NCBI GenBank assembly: GCA_965116335.1
Contig: OZ220677.1
Location: 1,736,001-1,800,000 of the forward strand
Direction: 5' to 3'
Source: G963663315 sp965116335
Lineage (GTDB): Bacteria; Pseudomonadota; Gammaproteobacteria; Arenicellales; Poriferihabitantaceae
DNA length: 64,000 nt
The notes below the pieces were generated by a model. The model saw nothing but the letters and a program-made list of their open reading frames with translations. It was not told the origin of the DNA and did no database searches. A program made the translations under genes and the position numbers. Shown piece by piece: positions 1 to 8,466 of the stretch; the stretch's first letter is position 1, and each line of letters opens with the position of its first letter.

Positions 1-575
1 TCCAGGCTCAAATCCCGAACCCGACCCGCCAGCTCCTCACCGAGCAGTTCGATCGTTTGCCGATAACTGATGTTTTCATCGTGGTCGCCCGCTTGTGCTT
101 TAGTGGATGGGGTATAAATCGCTTCCGGCAAGCGGTCTGCCTGCTTCAGATTCTCTGGCAGGTCAATCCCGCATACCGCCCCGGTCTTCTGGTAGTCTTT
201 CCAGCCTGACCCGATCAGATATCCTCTGACAATAGCCTCAATCGGTAACGGTTTCAGTTTTTTCACGACGATGCTGCGTCCGGCAAGAGGCGCCCGCTGA
301 TCAGCGTCGGGCACAACCTGTTCCAGCGTCTTGCCGCTCAAATGATTGGCAATCAAATTCGAGGTTCGTTCAAACCAGAAATTCGCAACCTGTGTCAATA
401 TCTTGCCCTTGCCCGGAATCGGTTGGGGAAGAACCACATCAAAGGCGGAAAGACGGTCACTGGTGACGATCAGCAAATGATTTTCATCCACATCGTAAAT
501 ATCTCTTACTTTGCCCCGGTTCAATAACTCAAGGTTAGCAAGGTCGGATTCAAACAGGGCTTGGCTCATATTCAT
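1..575 (-). CDS. purC: Phosphoribosylaminoimidazole-succinocarboxamide synthase (SAICAR synthase), 3' end outside window
   Basis: SAICAR synthase condenses CAIR with aspartate using ATP in cytosolic purine synthesis. The minus-strand translation from position 575 opens MNMSQALFESDLANL and continues with the family's N-terminal signatures NRGKVRDIYDV, a lysine-rich KKLKPLPIEAIVRGY segment and GSGWKDYQKTG. About 191 residues are visible; the C-terminal part lies beyond the left edge, so no stop codon is seen. An in-frame ATG at 569 is an alternative start and neither has a strong ribosome binding site. This is the longer purC type found in eukaryotes and some proteobacteria rather than the ~237-residue E. 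coli type, judged from the N-terminal extension. It runs in the same direction as parC but is separated by about 60 bases, so cotranscription is only possible. Confidence 0.93.
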   Translation of the reverse strand, partial: MNMSQALFESDLANLELLNRGKVRDIYDVDENHLLIVTSDRLSAFDVVLPQPIPGKGKILTQVANFWFERTSNLIANHLSGKTLEQVVPDADQRAPLAGRSIVVKKLKPLPIEAIVRGYLIGSGWKDYQKTGAVCGIDLPENLKQADRLPEAIYTPSTKAQAGDHDENISYRQTIELLGEELAGRVRDLSL

Positions 576-633
576 TTTCTACAGGGCTTCGATAGGTAAT
601 TCTCTGGGGAAACAGGTGGATTTTACAGCAACA

Positions 634-2907
634 TCATCTCGCAACGGGCGTAATCGAGTGAACTCGGCGAAATCCTTTTGGCAGGAACTTCCCTCTTTTC
701 GCCCGACTGTCGACGTAGGGGTCAAAATCGGCAGGTCTCATATTCAGGTAACGCTTGCCACTGTCAATACGCAGGTTGTGGCCTTCCTGGAAAATGGCGA
801 TGTCAACCACGAACTCTTCACCTGATTTGAGCTTGGCCGCCGGAATATTGATCAGTCGTATACCCTTGCCCCGGTTCAAGCGGACTACTTCACCCACGGT
901 AAAAATCAGCAACCTGCCAACGCTGGTAATCACGGCGATCCAGTCATCTTCAAAATCGGCGATTGGCCGGGGCACCAACACATTGACTCCGTCGGGCACT
1001 CGCAAAACCGCCTTGCCCGCCTTGATCCGGGTACTCAGACTCGAGAGCGCCGCAACAAACCCGTATCCGGCATCGGTGGCAAGCAGGTATTCGGATTTTT
1101 CGGCACCCATCATCAAACCCTGGAATGTCGCGCCGGGTCGCGGTGTACAACTGCTACTCAACGGCTCACCGAAGCTGCGGGCGGAAGGCAGATCGTGAGC
1201 GGCTATCGAATAGGTCCTGCCGTCGGAATCAATCGCAACCAGATTATCGCTGGTTTTCCCCTCGACCGAGCACAGATGCTGATCTCCGGTCTTGAAGTTC
1301 AGTTTGTCGATTCCGACATCGTGTCCGGTCGCGGCCCGAATCCAGCCTTTGGCGGACAGCATCACGGTCACCGCTTTGGCTGGCACCAACTCACTATGAT
1401 CCAATGCTCTGGCTGCGGCGCGCTGAACAATCGGGGATCTTCTGGGGTCGCCATACTCCTCGGCATCCGCCAGTAATTCATTGCGGACAACGGTTTTCAG
1501 TCGGGTTCTGGATTCAAGTAGAGAGTGCAGGTCGTTCGCTTCCCTTTCCAGCTCTTCGCGCTGCGAGCGGATTTTCATTTCCTCCAGTCTCGCCAGATGA
1601 CGCAAGCGGGTATCCAGAATCGCGTCCGCCTGTAAATCGCTCAAGGAAAACTGCTCAATCAATGCGGCTCTGGGGTGTTCTTCGTATCGAATAATCCGGA
1701 TCACCTCGTCCAGATTCAGAAAAGCAATCAACAAGCCCTGCAACACATGAAGCCGGGCCAACACCGTATCATAACGAAACTGTAGCCGCCGCCTGACCGT
1801 GTCAATACGGAATTCAAGCCACTGTGAAAGCAGCGTCTTCAGATCAAACACCTTCGGGCGGCCATTCAGTCCGATCATGTTCAGGTTGACGCGGTAGCTT
1901 CTTTCCAGATCGGTAATGGCGAACAGGTGCTGCATCAAAGCCTCCCGGTCCACCCGGTTCGAGCGTAGCTCAATAACCAGTCGGGTCGGGAATTCATGAT
2001 CGGACTCATCCCTCAGATCCATCACCATCGGCAACTTTTTAGCCAGCATTTGCGCCGCGACCTGTTCCTGGATTTTTGCCCCGGAAACATGATAGGGAAA
2101 AGCGGTGATCACAATGTTGTCGTCCTCGACCTGCCAGGCGGCTCGTTGTTTGATTCCGCCATAGCCGGATTGGTAGATATCGAATATTTCCTTACTGCTG
2201 GAAGTGATTTCCGCTTCGTTCGGGAAGTCGGGGCCTTTTATATGCTGGCAAATCTGCTCCAGCGTGGTTGCCGGATCATCCAGCAGCTGTACACAGGCTG
2301 CCACCACTTCGCGAATATTATGAGGAGGGATGTCGGTTGCCATACCGACAGCGATACCTGAACCGCCATTCAACAACACATTCGGCAAGCGCGCCGGAAG
2401 CTGCCGCGGTTCCTCCAGAGTGCCATCAAAATTAGGCACCCAGTCGGTAGTACCCTGACCCACTTCTTCCAGCAGCAGCTGGGCATACCGGGTCAAACGG
2501 GATTCGGTGTAACGCATTGCGGCAAACGATTTGGGATCGTCCTGACTGCCCCAGTTTCCCTGCCCGTCAATCAACGGATAGCGATAACTGAATGGTTGTG
2601 CCATCAAAACCATGGCTTCATAGCATGAAGTATCACCGTGCGGATGGAACTTGCCCAGCACATCGCCCACGGTACGGGCAGACTTCTTGAACTTGGCGGT
2701 AGCGTGGAGTCCGAGATCAGACATGGCGTAGACAATGCGGCGTTGCACCGGCTTCAACCCATCCGTAATACTGGGCAAGGCGCGGTCGAGAATCACGTAC
2801 ATCGAATAGTGTAAATACGCTTTCTCGGCGAACTCGGCCATCGGCACAGTCCCGATTCTGGCGGGTGCCTCGGCTTCCGGCAGGGGTGACGGGGATTTTC
2901 TCGCCAT
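634..2907 (-). CDS. parC: DNA topoisomerase IV subunit A
   Basis: The breakage-reunion subunit of topoisomerase IV, which decatenates daughter chromosomes with ParE. The ATG at 2907 (MARKSPSP) is preferred; a TTG two codons upstream gives 759 residues. The winged-helix region holds KFHPHGDTSCYE and the catalytic tyrosine in FAAMRYTESRL near residue 133, followed by the tower and a C-terminal beta-pinwheel, which fits the usual ParC length of about 750. The residue equivalent to E. coli ParC Ser80 (quinolone-determining region) is threonine here. Whether that affects drug sensitivity cannot be told from sequence. The moaB stop codon lies just upstream (2910-2912), so the two genes are probably cotranscribed. 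parE is not in the window. Confidence 0.95.
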   Translation of the reverse strand: MARKSPSPLPEAEAPARIGTVPMAEFAEKAYLHYSMYVILDRALPSITDGLKPVQRRIVYAMSDLGLHATAKFKKSARTVGDVLGKFHPHGDTSCYEAMVLMAQPFSYRYPLIDGQGNWGSQDDPKSFAAMRYTESRLTRYAQLLLEEVGQGTTDWVPNFDGTLEEPRQLPARLPNVLLNGGSGIAVGMATDIPPHNIREVVAACVQLLDDPATTLEQICQHIKGPDFPNEAEITSSSKEIFDIYQSGYGGIKQRAAWQVEDDNIVITAFPYHVSGAKIQEQVAAQMLAKKLPMVMDLRDESDHEFPTRLVIELRSNRVDREALMQHLFAITDLERSYRVNLNMIGLNGRPKVFDLKTLLSQWLEFRIDTVRRRLQFRYDTVLARLHVLQGLLIAFLNLDEVIRIIRYEEHPRAALIEQFSLSDLQADAILDTRLRHLARLEEMKIRSQREELEREANDLHSLLESRTRLKTVVRNELLADAEEYGDPRRSPIVQRAAARALDHSELVPAKAVTVMLSAKGWIRAATGHDVGIDKLNFKTGDQHLCSVEGKTSDNLVAIDSDGRTYSIAAHDLPSARSFGEPLSSSCTPRPGATFQGLMMGAEKSEYLLATDAGYGFVAALSSLSTRIKAGKAVLRVPDGVNVLVPRPIADFEDDWIAVITSVGRLLIFTVGEVVRLNRGKGIRLINIPAAKLKSGEEFVVDIAIFQEGHNLRIDSGKRYLNMRPADFDPYVDSRAKRGKFLPKGFRRVHSITPVAR

Positions 2908-2909
2908 AT

Positions 2910-3446
2910 TCAAGGGCTCTTCGCTTCCAGAAGTCTCGGCATCATTTCGACCAGATTGCAGGGACGGGTACGATAATCCAGCTGGTGACTGATCAGTTTG
3001 TCCCAGGCCAGCCGAACCGCTCCGGGTGAGCCCGGAAGAACAAAAATATAAGTTCCGTTTGCGACTCCGGCCAAAGTACGTGATTGCAGAGTCGAGGTTC
3101 CGATGTCATCGTAAGACAAAACCCGGAACATTTCTCCGAACCCGGCCAGCGTCTTGTCGAGCAGGGGCGCAATAGCTTCCGGGGAACCGTCCCGTCCGCT
3201 GACGCCGGTGCCTCCGGTTGTAATGACGACCTGTACCTGCGGGCAGGCGATCCAGCTCGAAATCACGGCCCGGATTTGATAAATATCATCCGCGACGATC
3301 TGCTTCTCATGCAATTGGTGGCCCGCATCGGTCAACCGGCTGACCAGCGTATTTCCCGATTTGTCATTACTTAACGTCCGGCTGTCGGATATCGTCAGTA
3401 CCGAAATCGTGGTCGCAATGAACTCACGTTTTACTGCATCTGGCAT
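2910..3446 (-). CDS. moaB: Molybdenum cofactor biosynthesis protein B
   Basis: A MoaB/MogA-family protein of molybdopterin biosynthesis. The 178-residue sequence opens with ISVLTISDSRTLSNDKSG, then has the molybdopterin-binding signature TTGGTGVSGRDGSPEA around residue 77 and the LPGSPGAVRLAWDKLI motif near the C-terminus. This length and pattern fit MoaB better than MogA. It is divergent from moaD-moaE, which suggests that the short shared region 3447-3521 drives cofactor genes both ways. The stop overlaps the upstream region of parC. MoaB in many bacteria is catalytically dispensable or replaced by MogA, so its exact activity is uncertain. Confidence 0.92.
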   Translation of the reverse strand: MPDAVKREFIATTISVLTISDSRTLSNDKSGNTLVSRLTDAGHQLHEKQIVADDIYQIRAVISSWIACPQVQVVITTGGTGVSGRDGSPEAIAPLLDKTLAGFGEMFRVLSYDDIGTSTLQSRTLAGVANGTYIFVLPGSPGAVRLAWDKLISHQLDYRTRPCNLVEMMPRLLEAKSP

Positions 3447-3521
3447 GGGTTGTTCCTGTGGCAGCTTAGGTTAATCGCTATAGTATGCGATAATTTCGCG
3501 CATTATAATTTTACCTTAAAT

Positions 3522-3752
3522 ATGGTTGTTACAGTAAGAGCCTTTGCCAGCTTGCGTGAGCAGCTCGGCATGGACAAAAAATCAATAGACTTGCCGGAAC
3601 CTGCCACGGTGGCCGGGGTGTGGGCGTCGATCAGCGAATCTGATGCCCCGGAAAACCTGCTGTGCGCGGTCAATCAGGAATACGCAATGCTTGATCGGGT
3701 GGTCACGGACGGTGATGAAATCGCCTTTTTCCCGCCGGTCAACGGAGGCTGA
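3522..3752 (+). CDS. moaD: Molybdopterin synthase sulfur carrier subunit
   Basis: MoaD is the ubiquitin-fold small subunit of molybdopterin synthase. Its C-terminal glycine is thiocarboxylated and delivers sulfur to precursor Z (cPMP). The ATG at 3522 gives a 76-residue protein beginning MVVTVRAFASLREQLG and ending FFPPVNGG, the invariant Gly-Gly tail. The same frame opens at 3450, but the extra 24 residues are not family-like. The moaE start codon lies one base after the stop, so the two subunits are translated from one message. Confidence 0.93.
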   Translation: MVVTVRAFASLREQLGMDKKSIDLPEPATVAGVWASISESDAPENLLCAVNQEYAMLDRVVTDGDEIAFFPPVNGG

Positions 3753-3753
3753 A

Positions 3754-4203
3754 ATGCGGATTGAGATTCGACCTTGCCGATTCGATCCCTGGCAGGAACT
3801 GGCCCGTTACCAGAGCGAGAGCGGCCTGTCACCGGGTAGTTACGGAGCCTGTAGCGCATTCGTCGGCACCATGCGGGACTTCAATCAGGATGAAAATGTC
3901 AGCGAGATGGTGCTCGAACATTATGCCGGCATGACCGAGAAACTGCTGGCCGACCATGCCGAAGCGCTGGTATCGCGCCATGACCTGCTGGAACTGCTGA
4001 TTCTGCATCGCGTTGGCCGGATTCTACCGAACGACTCCATCGTCCTGGTCGCCACGTGGTCTGTGCATCGCAAGGCTGCGCTTGATGCCTGCCGCGAGAT
4101 GATGGAGTACCTGAAAGCCCGCGCCACGTTCTGGAAAAAGGAAACTCTGGCGGATGCAACCGATACTGCCAAACAACGCTGGGTGGATAATATTCCCGGT
4201 TAA
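3754..4203 (+). CDS. moaE: Molybdopterin synthase catalytic subunit
   Basis: MoaE is the large subunit of molybdopterin synthase, adding two sulfurs from MoaD to cPMP. The start at 3754 (MRIEIRPCRFDPWQ) has a GGAGG ribosome binding site at 3744-3748 inside the end of moaD, giving 149 residues, normal for the family. Recognisable segments are GACSAFVGTMRDFN, LEHYAGMTEKLL, HRVGRILPND, and the C-terminal ATFWKKETLAD that carries the catalytic lysine. The convergent 62 bases after it show no clear terminator. No molybdoenzyme is encoded in the window, so the enzyme served by the cofactor is unknown. Confidence 0.95.
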   Translation: MRIEIRPCRFDPWQELARYQSESGLSPGSYGACSAFVGTMRDFNQDENVSEMVLEHYAGMTEKLLADHAEALVSRHDLLELLILHRVGRILPNDSIVLVATWSVHRKAALDACREMMEYLKARATFWKKETLADATDTAKQRWVDNIPG

Positions 4204-4265
4204 CGCGGAGATTTCCGGATAGCGCGGGATTCCCCGGATACCTGACGAGGGATACCCGGCAGGTA

Positions 4266-4802
4266 TTACAGGAACGGCTCCACCATGCCGCTCAGTTCCG
4301 GGTAGTCGAGTTTACCGAGCCTGCTGCTCACGAGCTGGCCATTGCGGTCGAAAATCGCCGTAAACGGGAGCGCGCCGGCATTGTCGTTGCCGTGGGAAGC
4401 CAGTAATTCATTGCTGCCGACAATGGAAACCAGGGACGGGTAATTGATACCGATCTGATCGCCGAAGGCGCGCGTCGAATCCAGCAGATCATGGGCAATC
4501 CCGACCACCTGTACGCCTTGCGTCGACATTGCGGCATTGAATTCAATCAGCATCGGAATTTCCTCCAGGCAGGGCGGACACCAGGTGGCCCAATGATTGA
4601 CCACCACGACCTGACCAAGCCATTCCTCACCTGTACGCAGTTTCTTATCGACATCCGGTAATTCCAGTTGCTGCAATACCGCCGTCTGTGCCTTGTTATC
4701 CGGGGAAAATTGTTTCACGCCGAGCCAACCGCCCGCCAGCATGAAAACCAGAGCGAAAATCCCGACCAGCCAGTTCTTTTTCAAAATACCACTCTCAACC
4801 AA
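4266..4802 (-). CDS. TlpA/ResA-type membrane-anchored thioredoxin
   Basis: A periplasmic thiol-disulfide oxidoreductase of the TlpA/ResA family. An N-terminal hydrophobic anchor (WLVGIFALVFMLAGGWLGV) is followed by a thioredoxin fold with the WATWCPPCLEEIP active site (Cys74 and Cys78). The cis-proline region is GALPFTAIFDRNGQ. It is 178 residues from a TTG at 4802. A second TTG six codons in (MKKNWLVGIF) has a better upstream GAGAGTGG and may be the real start. It sits 12 bases downstream of dsbD on the same strand, so it may draw electrons from DsbD, as ResA- and DsbE-like proteins do for cytochrome c maturation. No ccm gene is present to confirm this. Confidence 0.85.
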   Translation of the reverse strand: MVESGILKKNWLVGIFALVFMLAGGWLGVKQFSPDNKAQTAVLQQLELPDVDKKLRTGEEWLGQVVVVNHWATWCPPCLEEIPMLIEFNAAMSTQGVQVVGIAHDLLDSTRAFGDQIGINYPSLVSIVGSNELLASHGNDNAGALPFTAIFDRNGQLVSSRLGKLDYPELSGMVEPFL

Positions 4803-4814
4803 TACCCGTTACAG

Positions 4815-6698
4815 TTACAGTTCCGCAAGCAGGGCCAGGAACTCTTCACTGTCCATATAACCATAAAACCCCTTGTCATCCAGTACTTGCCCGTTCTCAT
4901 CCAGAAAGATAGTCGCGGGCGGCCCGAAAACCCCGAATCTGCTCTTCAACTGTTTCTTGCGAGAGTCCTTCGGGTCGGTCACGTCAACCTGCAGGGCAAC
5001 AAACTCAGCTTTCAGCTTCTGCCTGACTCGCGAATCGGCAAAAGTGGTTTCCTCCATGCGAACACAATCGACACACCAATCCGCATAATAATCAATCAAT
5101 ACTTTCCGGTTGTTTGATCTGGCGCTAACCAGATGCTGCTGCAACTGCTCCATATCGGCTATTCGGATGAACACCGGCTCATCAATCCGTGCGGGTTGAA
5201 CCGCTTCGGCAGAGTCTCCGGTTGCCGGGACACTGTTGAACAGCAAGGGTGGCAAGGGCCGCAAAATATCCCGTTGCCCGGCCAAGCCGCCAACAATCGC
5301 TACGATACCCCATACCAGCAAGATAATTCCCACTCCCTTCTCGAGCCGTTGCCCGGTTGAAAGCGGCTCATTACTTCTCTGGATGGCACCAGCAAAGACA
5401 CTAAGCAGGATGAAAAACCCTCCCCACAGCAACAGAACCGGGACTTGCGGGAGCGTCCCCAGAAACCAGATGGCCAGCGCAATCAGCATAACCCCGAATC
5501 CCTGCCTGACTTTCTCCATCCATGCACCGGCGCGTGGAATCAGATACCCTGCACCCACACCGAGCGCAATCAATGGCAGCCCCATGCCGAGCGCCATGGT
5601 AAACATCAGTCCAGCCCCCAGTAACGCATCGCCACTGGCTATTGCAATTCCGAGCACAGAAATCAATACCGGGGACACACAGGCACCGATAATCAGCGCA
5701 CAGACCAGTCCCAGCAGGAAAACCAGTGGAACAGACCCAACCAGACTTTGCGTGCGGCGCTGGATGCTTTGCTGGATGGCACCCGGAACCTGAACGGTAA
5801 AAACGCCAAACATCGCAAGAGCCATGACTACGAGTAACGCGCTCAACAGGCCAATCGCCCAGACATTCTGGAAGTACGCCTGCAGCTGGTCGCCGGTAGC
5901 GCCCGCAAGCGCACCCATGGCAGCCCAGGTCACCGAGGTTCCGAGAACATAGGAAAGTGCAATCAAGCCGCCTTTTGTGCGCGTTAGAGATGCTCCCTGG
6001 CCTGCCAGAATGCTGGACAGGACCGGAATCATTGGTAGTACGCAGGGGGTGAATGTGAGTAACAGCCCGGCGACAAAAGCCGCCAGAATCAGAGCCGGTA
6101 TGGCTCGCTTCCGGGTTGGGTCGTTATCGGCACCCGGCTCCAGTGACAGGCTCGTCGCAACCACATCCGCCGGGTTGGACAAGTCAAACGTCTGATTGAC
6201 CGGCGCATAGCAAATCCCTTCATTGGCGCAGCCCTGATAGCTTACATACAGTGTCAGTCCGGCAATATCCCGCGAGAATCCAACCGGCACCGTAAAATCC
6301 GCATCATATATTTCCACCTCGCCAAAATACGGATCCTGCTTTGTTTTCCCCGAAGGCAGCGCAATGGATTCAATCGAACCTTCAGGCTGTGTGGTGAATT
6401 GAATTTTATCCCGGTAAAGATAATAGCCCTCGACAACCCGAAAATCCGCGCTCACACTGTTTTTCGAGACGGCCTGCATGGTCAGACTGAAAGCCTCATC
6501 GACCGGCAGAAACTCCTGTTGCACGAAGTTTGCCCCTAGCAGTGAGCGTATATCCTTTGCCGGAGTCGAACCCGGAAGGCTTCCCTGCAAATTTTGTGCA
6601 TGGGAGGCGAGACCGCCCCAGAATTGTAAAATCAGGATAAGCGGAACCACGAATCCTGAAATCACGGATAATCCGGCAATAAGCGGTTTTTTGGTCAT
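4815..6698 (-). CDS. dsbD: Thiol:disulfide interchange protein DsbD
   Basis: DsbD carries electrons from cytosolic thioredoxin across the inner membrane to periplasmic thiol proteins. From the ATG at 6698 it has a signal-like N-terminus (MTKKPLIAGLSVISG), an N-terminal domain with the cysteine pair in YQGCANEGICYAP, a polytopic core of about eight membrane segments whose paired cysteines lie in FTPCVLPMIPV and IIGACVSPVLIS, and a C-terminal thioredoxin domain with YADWCVDCVRME. The frame is open to 6746, adding 16 residues before this start. All three cysteine pairs of a functional DsbD are present. It is probably cotranscribed with the TlpA-like gene downstream. Confidence 0.95.
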   Translation of the reverse strand: MTKKPLIAGLSVISGFVVPLILILQFWGGLASHAQNLQGSLPGSTPAKDIRSLLGANFVQQEFLPVDEAFSLTMQAVSKNSVSADFRVVEGYYLYRDKIQFTTQPEGSIESIALPSGKTKQDPYFGEVEIYDADFTVPVGFSRDIAGLTLYVSYQGCANEGICYAPVNQTFDLSNPADVVATSLSLEPGADNDPTRKRAIPALILAAFVAGLLLTFTPCVLPMIPVLSSILAGQGASLTRTKGGLIALSYVLGTSVTWAAMGALAGATGDQLQAYFQNVWAIGLLSALLVVMALAMFGVFTVQVPGAIQQSIQRRTQSLVGSVPLVFLLGLVCALIIGACVSPVLISVLGIAIASGDALLGAGLMFTMALGMGLPLIALGVGAGYLIPRAGAWMEKVRQGFGVMLIALAIWFLGTLPQVPVLLLWGGFFILLSVFAGAIQRSNEPLSTGQRLEKGVGIILLVWGIVAIVGGLAGQRDILRPLPPLLFNSVPATGDSAEAVQPARIDEPVFIRIADMEQLQQHLVSARSNNRKVLIDYYADWCVDCVRMEETTFADSRVRQKLKAEFVALQVDVTDPKDSRKKQLKSRFGVFGPPATIFLDENGQVLDDKGFYGYMDSEEFLALLAEL

Positions 6699-6770
6699 GC
6701 CTGTTTCAATACGGGGATTATGTATATCCGATCTGCCCGATATCAAGCCGGGTCATGTAGAATATACCAG

Positions 6771-7223
6771 ATGAAAGTGCTGTTTTTGATTTTTCTCATC
6801 GTCCCGTTGGTCGAAATCTGGCTACTTATTGAGATTGGCACCGTAATGGGGGCCGGGACAACGATATTTCTGGTGGTGTTCACCGCGCTGCTCGGCGCAT
6901 TTCTGGTCAGAGTGCAAGGATTTTCGACCCTTGGCCGGGTGCAGATGCAGTTGTTGAAGGGACAAATACCGGCTCTTGCGGTCATTGAAGGGCTGTTCCT
7001 GTTCATTGCCGGCGCATTATTGCTGACTCCCGGATTTTTCACCGATACTCTCGGTTTTATCCTCCTTACTCCGCCCTTGCGCCGATGGATTATCAGAACC
7101 ATACTGGAAAAGGGAATACTGCGCCCCCCCAATCCGGTAACCAGGCAAGCCCGACCTGCTCCTGAATCGGATACCCCACGGTCGAACCGGGTAATAGAAG
7201 GCGAATACAAGGACCTGGACTGA
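6771..7223 (+). CDS. fxsA: FxsA family membrane protein
   Basis: FxsA is a small cytoplasmic membrane protein whose E. coli homologue, when overproduced, relieves phage T7 exclusion by F plasmids; its normal role is unknown. The ATG at 6771 starts MKVLFLIFLIVPLVEIWLL, followed by the family features EIGTVMGAGTTIFLVVFTALLGAFLVRVQG, and a second hydrophobic segment (LFLFIAGALLLTPGFFTD). The 150-residue length and polar C-terminal tail are typical. The frame extends upstream to 6720, but that part overlaps the dsbD promoter region and is not family-like. In many gammaproteobacteria fxsA lies just upstream of groES-groEL, as it nearly does here. Confidence 0.92.
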   Translation: MKVLFLIFLIVPLVEIWLLIEIGTVMGAGTTIFLVVFTALLGAFLVRVQGFSTLGRVQMQLLKGQIPALAVIEGLFLFIAGALLLTPGFFTDTLGFILLTPPLRRWIIRTILEKGILRPPNPVTRQARPAPESDTPRSNRVIEGEYKDLD

Positions 7224-7275
7224 CCCTGTCCAGACCAGTCAAGGTTCAGAACATACTAAATGGGGGGTCGATAAT

Positions 7276-7956
7276 TTGTCTGTCTTTCAATCGTTAAGCT
7301 ATCAGGAGCTGCGCCAGTGCACCATCGAAACACTTCGTTTTGGAGAAAGCACACGCGCCGATGTACTGTTAATTGAGCACCACGGCGATCAGGCCATTCT
7401 CAAGGATTACTCTGGCTCGAACAAGGGTTTCAGGTGGTTTATCGCGCCTCTGCTGGTCTATCGTGAAATCAAGGCCCTGCACGCTCTGGACCCAGTGCAG
7501 GGAGTGCCCGGATTCATCCGCAAACTGTCCGGCCAAACCTTTTTGATGGAGTTTGTTCCGGCTCGTCAGATCGGTTTGCACACAGAAGAGATTGATTGGT
7601 CGCTGTTTATTCCCCGGATTGAAGCACTGGTCAACGCGCTCCACGAAAAAGGAGTGGTTCATGGCGACCTGCGTAATACGACCAACATTCTGGCTACGCT
7701 GCGACAACGTCCGGTATTTGTCGATTTTGTTTCAGCCGTCCATCGCGGTCATCGTTTCAATGTCCTCTCCCTGATTCTGTTCAAGCTGTGCCAGCCGATT
7801 GACCATGGCGCGGTGTTCAAACTGAAGGAGAAATATGCCCCGCAACTGATCACGCCTGCGGAACATATTCGACACGCCAATCCAGGCCGGATTGAGGCAG
7901 CCGCCCGCTGGCTTTCTGCCCGTATCCGCAATCTGGTGCAACTGATTTTCCCCTGA
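7276..7956 (+). CDS. Small protein-kinase-like (RIO/Kdo-kinase fold) protein, TTG start
   Basis: A 226-residue protein with a minimal kinase fold. The likely ATP-contacting lysine is in AILKDYSG (Lys43), the catalytic loop is VVHGDLRNTTNIL (residues 127-139), and the metal-binding motif is VFVDF (148-152), a DFG-like element reduced to VDF. This pattern resembles RIO1-like and lipopolysaccharide core (Kdo/heptose) kinases. The start is TTG at 7276, preceded by a GGGGGG stretch at 7262-7267 that can act as a ribosome binding site; no in-frame ATG fits the N-terminus. It sits between fxsA and groES, but its substrate cannot be inferred from context. Confidence 0.7.
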   Translation: MSVFQSLSYQELRQCTIETLRFGESTRADVLLIEHHGDQAILKDYSGSNKGFRWFIAPLLVYREIKALHALDPVQGVPGFIRKLSGQTFLMEFVPARQIGLHTEEIDWSLFIPRIEALVNALHEKGVVHGDLRNTTNILATLRQRPVFVDFVSAVHRGHRFNVLSLILFKLCQPIDHGAVFKLKEKYAPQLITPAEHIRHANPGRIEAAARWLSARIRNLVQLIFP

Positions 7957-8003
7957 ATCTGGCTCTCGCCCCCGGATCAATCACAAAATATCTGTTTTTA
8001 CTC

Positions 8004-8031
8004 TTGACTTTTAAATCTTCGCCACTATATT
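8004..8031 (+). promoter_or_regulatory. Sigma-70-type promoter of groES-groEL
   Basis: A -35 hexamer TTGACT (8004-8009) and a -10 hexamer TATATT (8026-8031) are separated by 16 bases. The CIRCE operator begins at the last bases of the -10, so bound HrcA would occlude transcription initiation. The groES start lies about 100 bases downstream. Confidence 0.75.
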
Positions 8032-8056
8032 AGCACTCGCTCAAGGTGAGTGCTAA
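8030..8056 (+). promoter_or_regulatory. CIRCE operator (HrcA binding site)
   Basis: A perfect match to the consensus TTAGCACTC-N9-GAGTGCTAA, with arms at 8030-8038 and 8048-8056. CIRCE is the operator of the heat-shock repressor HrcA. It overlaps the -10 of the groE promoter, predicting HrcA repression relieved on heat or GroEL titration. No sigma-32-type promoter was recognised here. hrcA itself is not in the window. Confidence 0.95.
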
Positions 8057-8129
8057 TAAACACGGTTACCCCTGTCTTGCGCTCGCCGTTCAACTTGATC
8101 TTTAACCAAACAACAGGAGATATGAACGT

Positions 8130-8420
8130 ATGAAAATCCGTCCGCTTCATGATCGTGTCGTCATTCGACGAGTCGAAGACGAACGAACCAGCCCAGGTGG
8201 AATTGTCATTCCTGATTCTGCTACCGAAAAACCGATGCAAGGCGAAGTGCTGGCAGCAGGAAATGGCAAGGTACTCGATAATGGTGACCAACGCGGTCTC
8301 GATGTCAAAGTTGGCGACAAAGTGCTGTTCGGGAAGTATTCAGGCACCGAAGTCAAGGTTGATGGCGAAGACCTGCTCGTGATGCGTGAAGACGACATCA
8401 TGGGAATTATCGAAGGTTAA
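8130..8420 (+). CDS. groS: Co-chaperonin GroES
   Basis: GroES caps the GroEL ring in ATP-dependent protein folding. The 96-residue sequence MKIRPLHDRVVIRRVEDE...GGIVIPDSA has the mobile loop (residues ~16-32), the LFGKYSGTEVKVDGEDLLVMREDDIMGII C-terminal half, and normal length. An AGGAG ribosome binding site precedes the ATG. It heads a two-gene operon with groEL, under the CIRCE-controlled promoter. The 100-base leader downstream of CIRCE carries no other evident element. Confidence 0.98.
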   Translation: MKIRPLHDRVVIRRVEDERTSPGGIVIPDSATEKPMQGEVLAAGNGKVLDNGDQRGLDVKVGDKVLFGKYSGTEVKVDGEDLLVMREDDIMGIIEG

Positions 8421-8466
8421 TTCATTTATCTGAACTGAAAGAACAAATTTTTGAGGAATTGTAGAA

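Noticed and set aside
4204..4265. Bidirectional terminator between moaE and the TlpA-like gene
   Set aside because: GGATACC occurs twice here, but mostly as a direct repeat; no stable stem with a T run was found.
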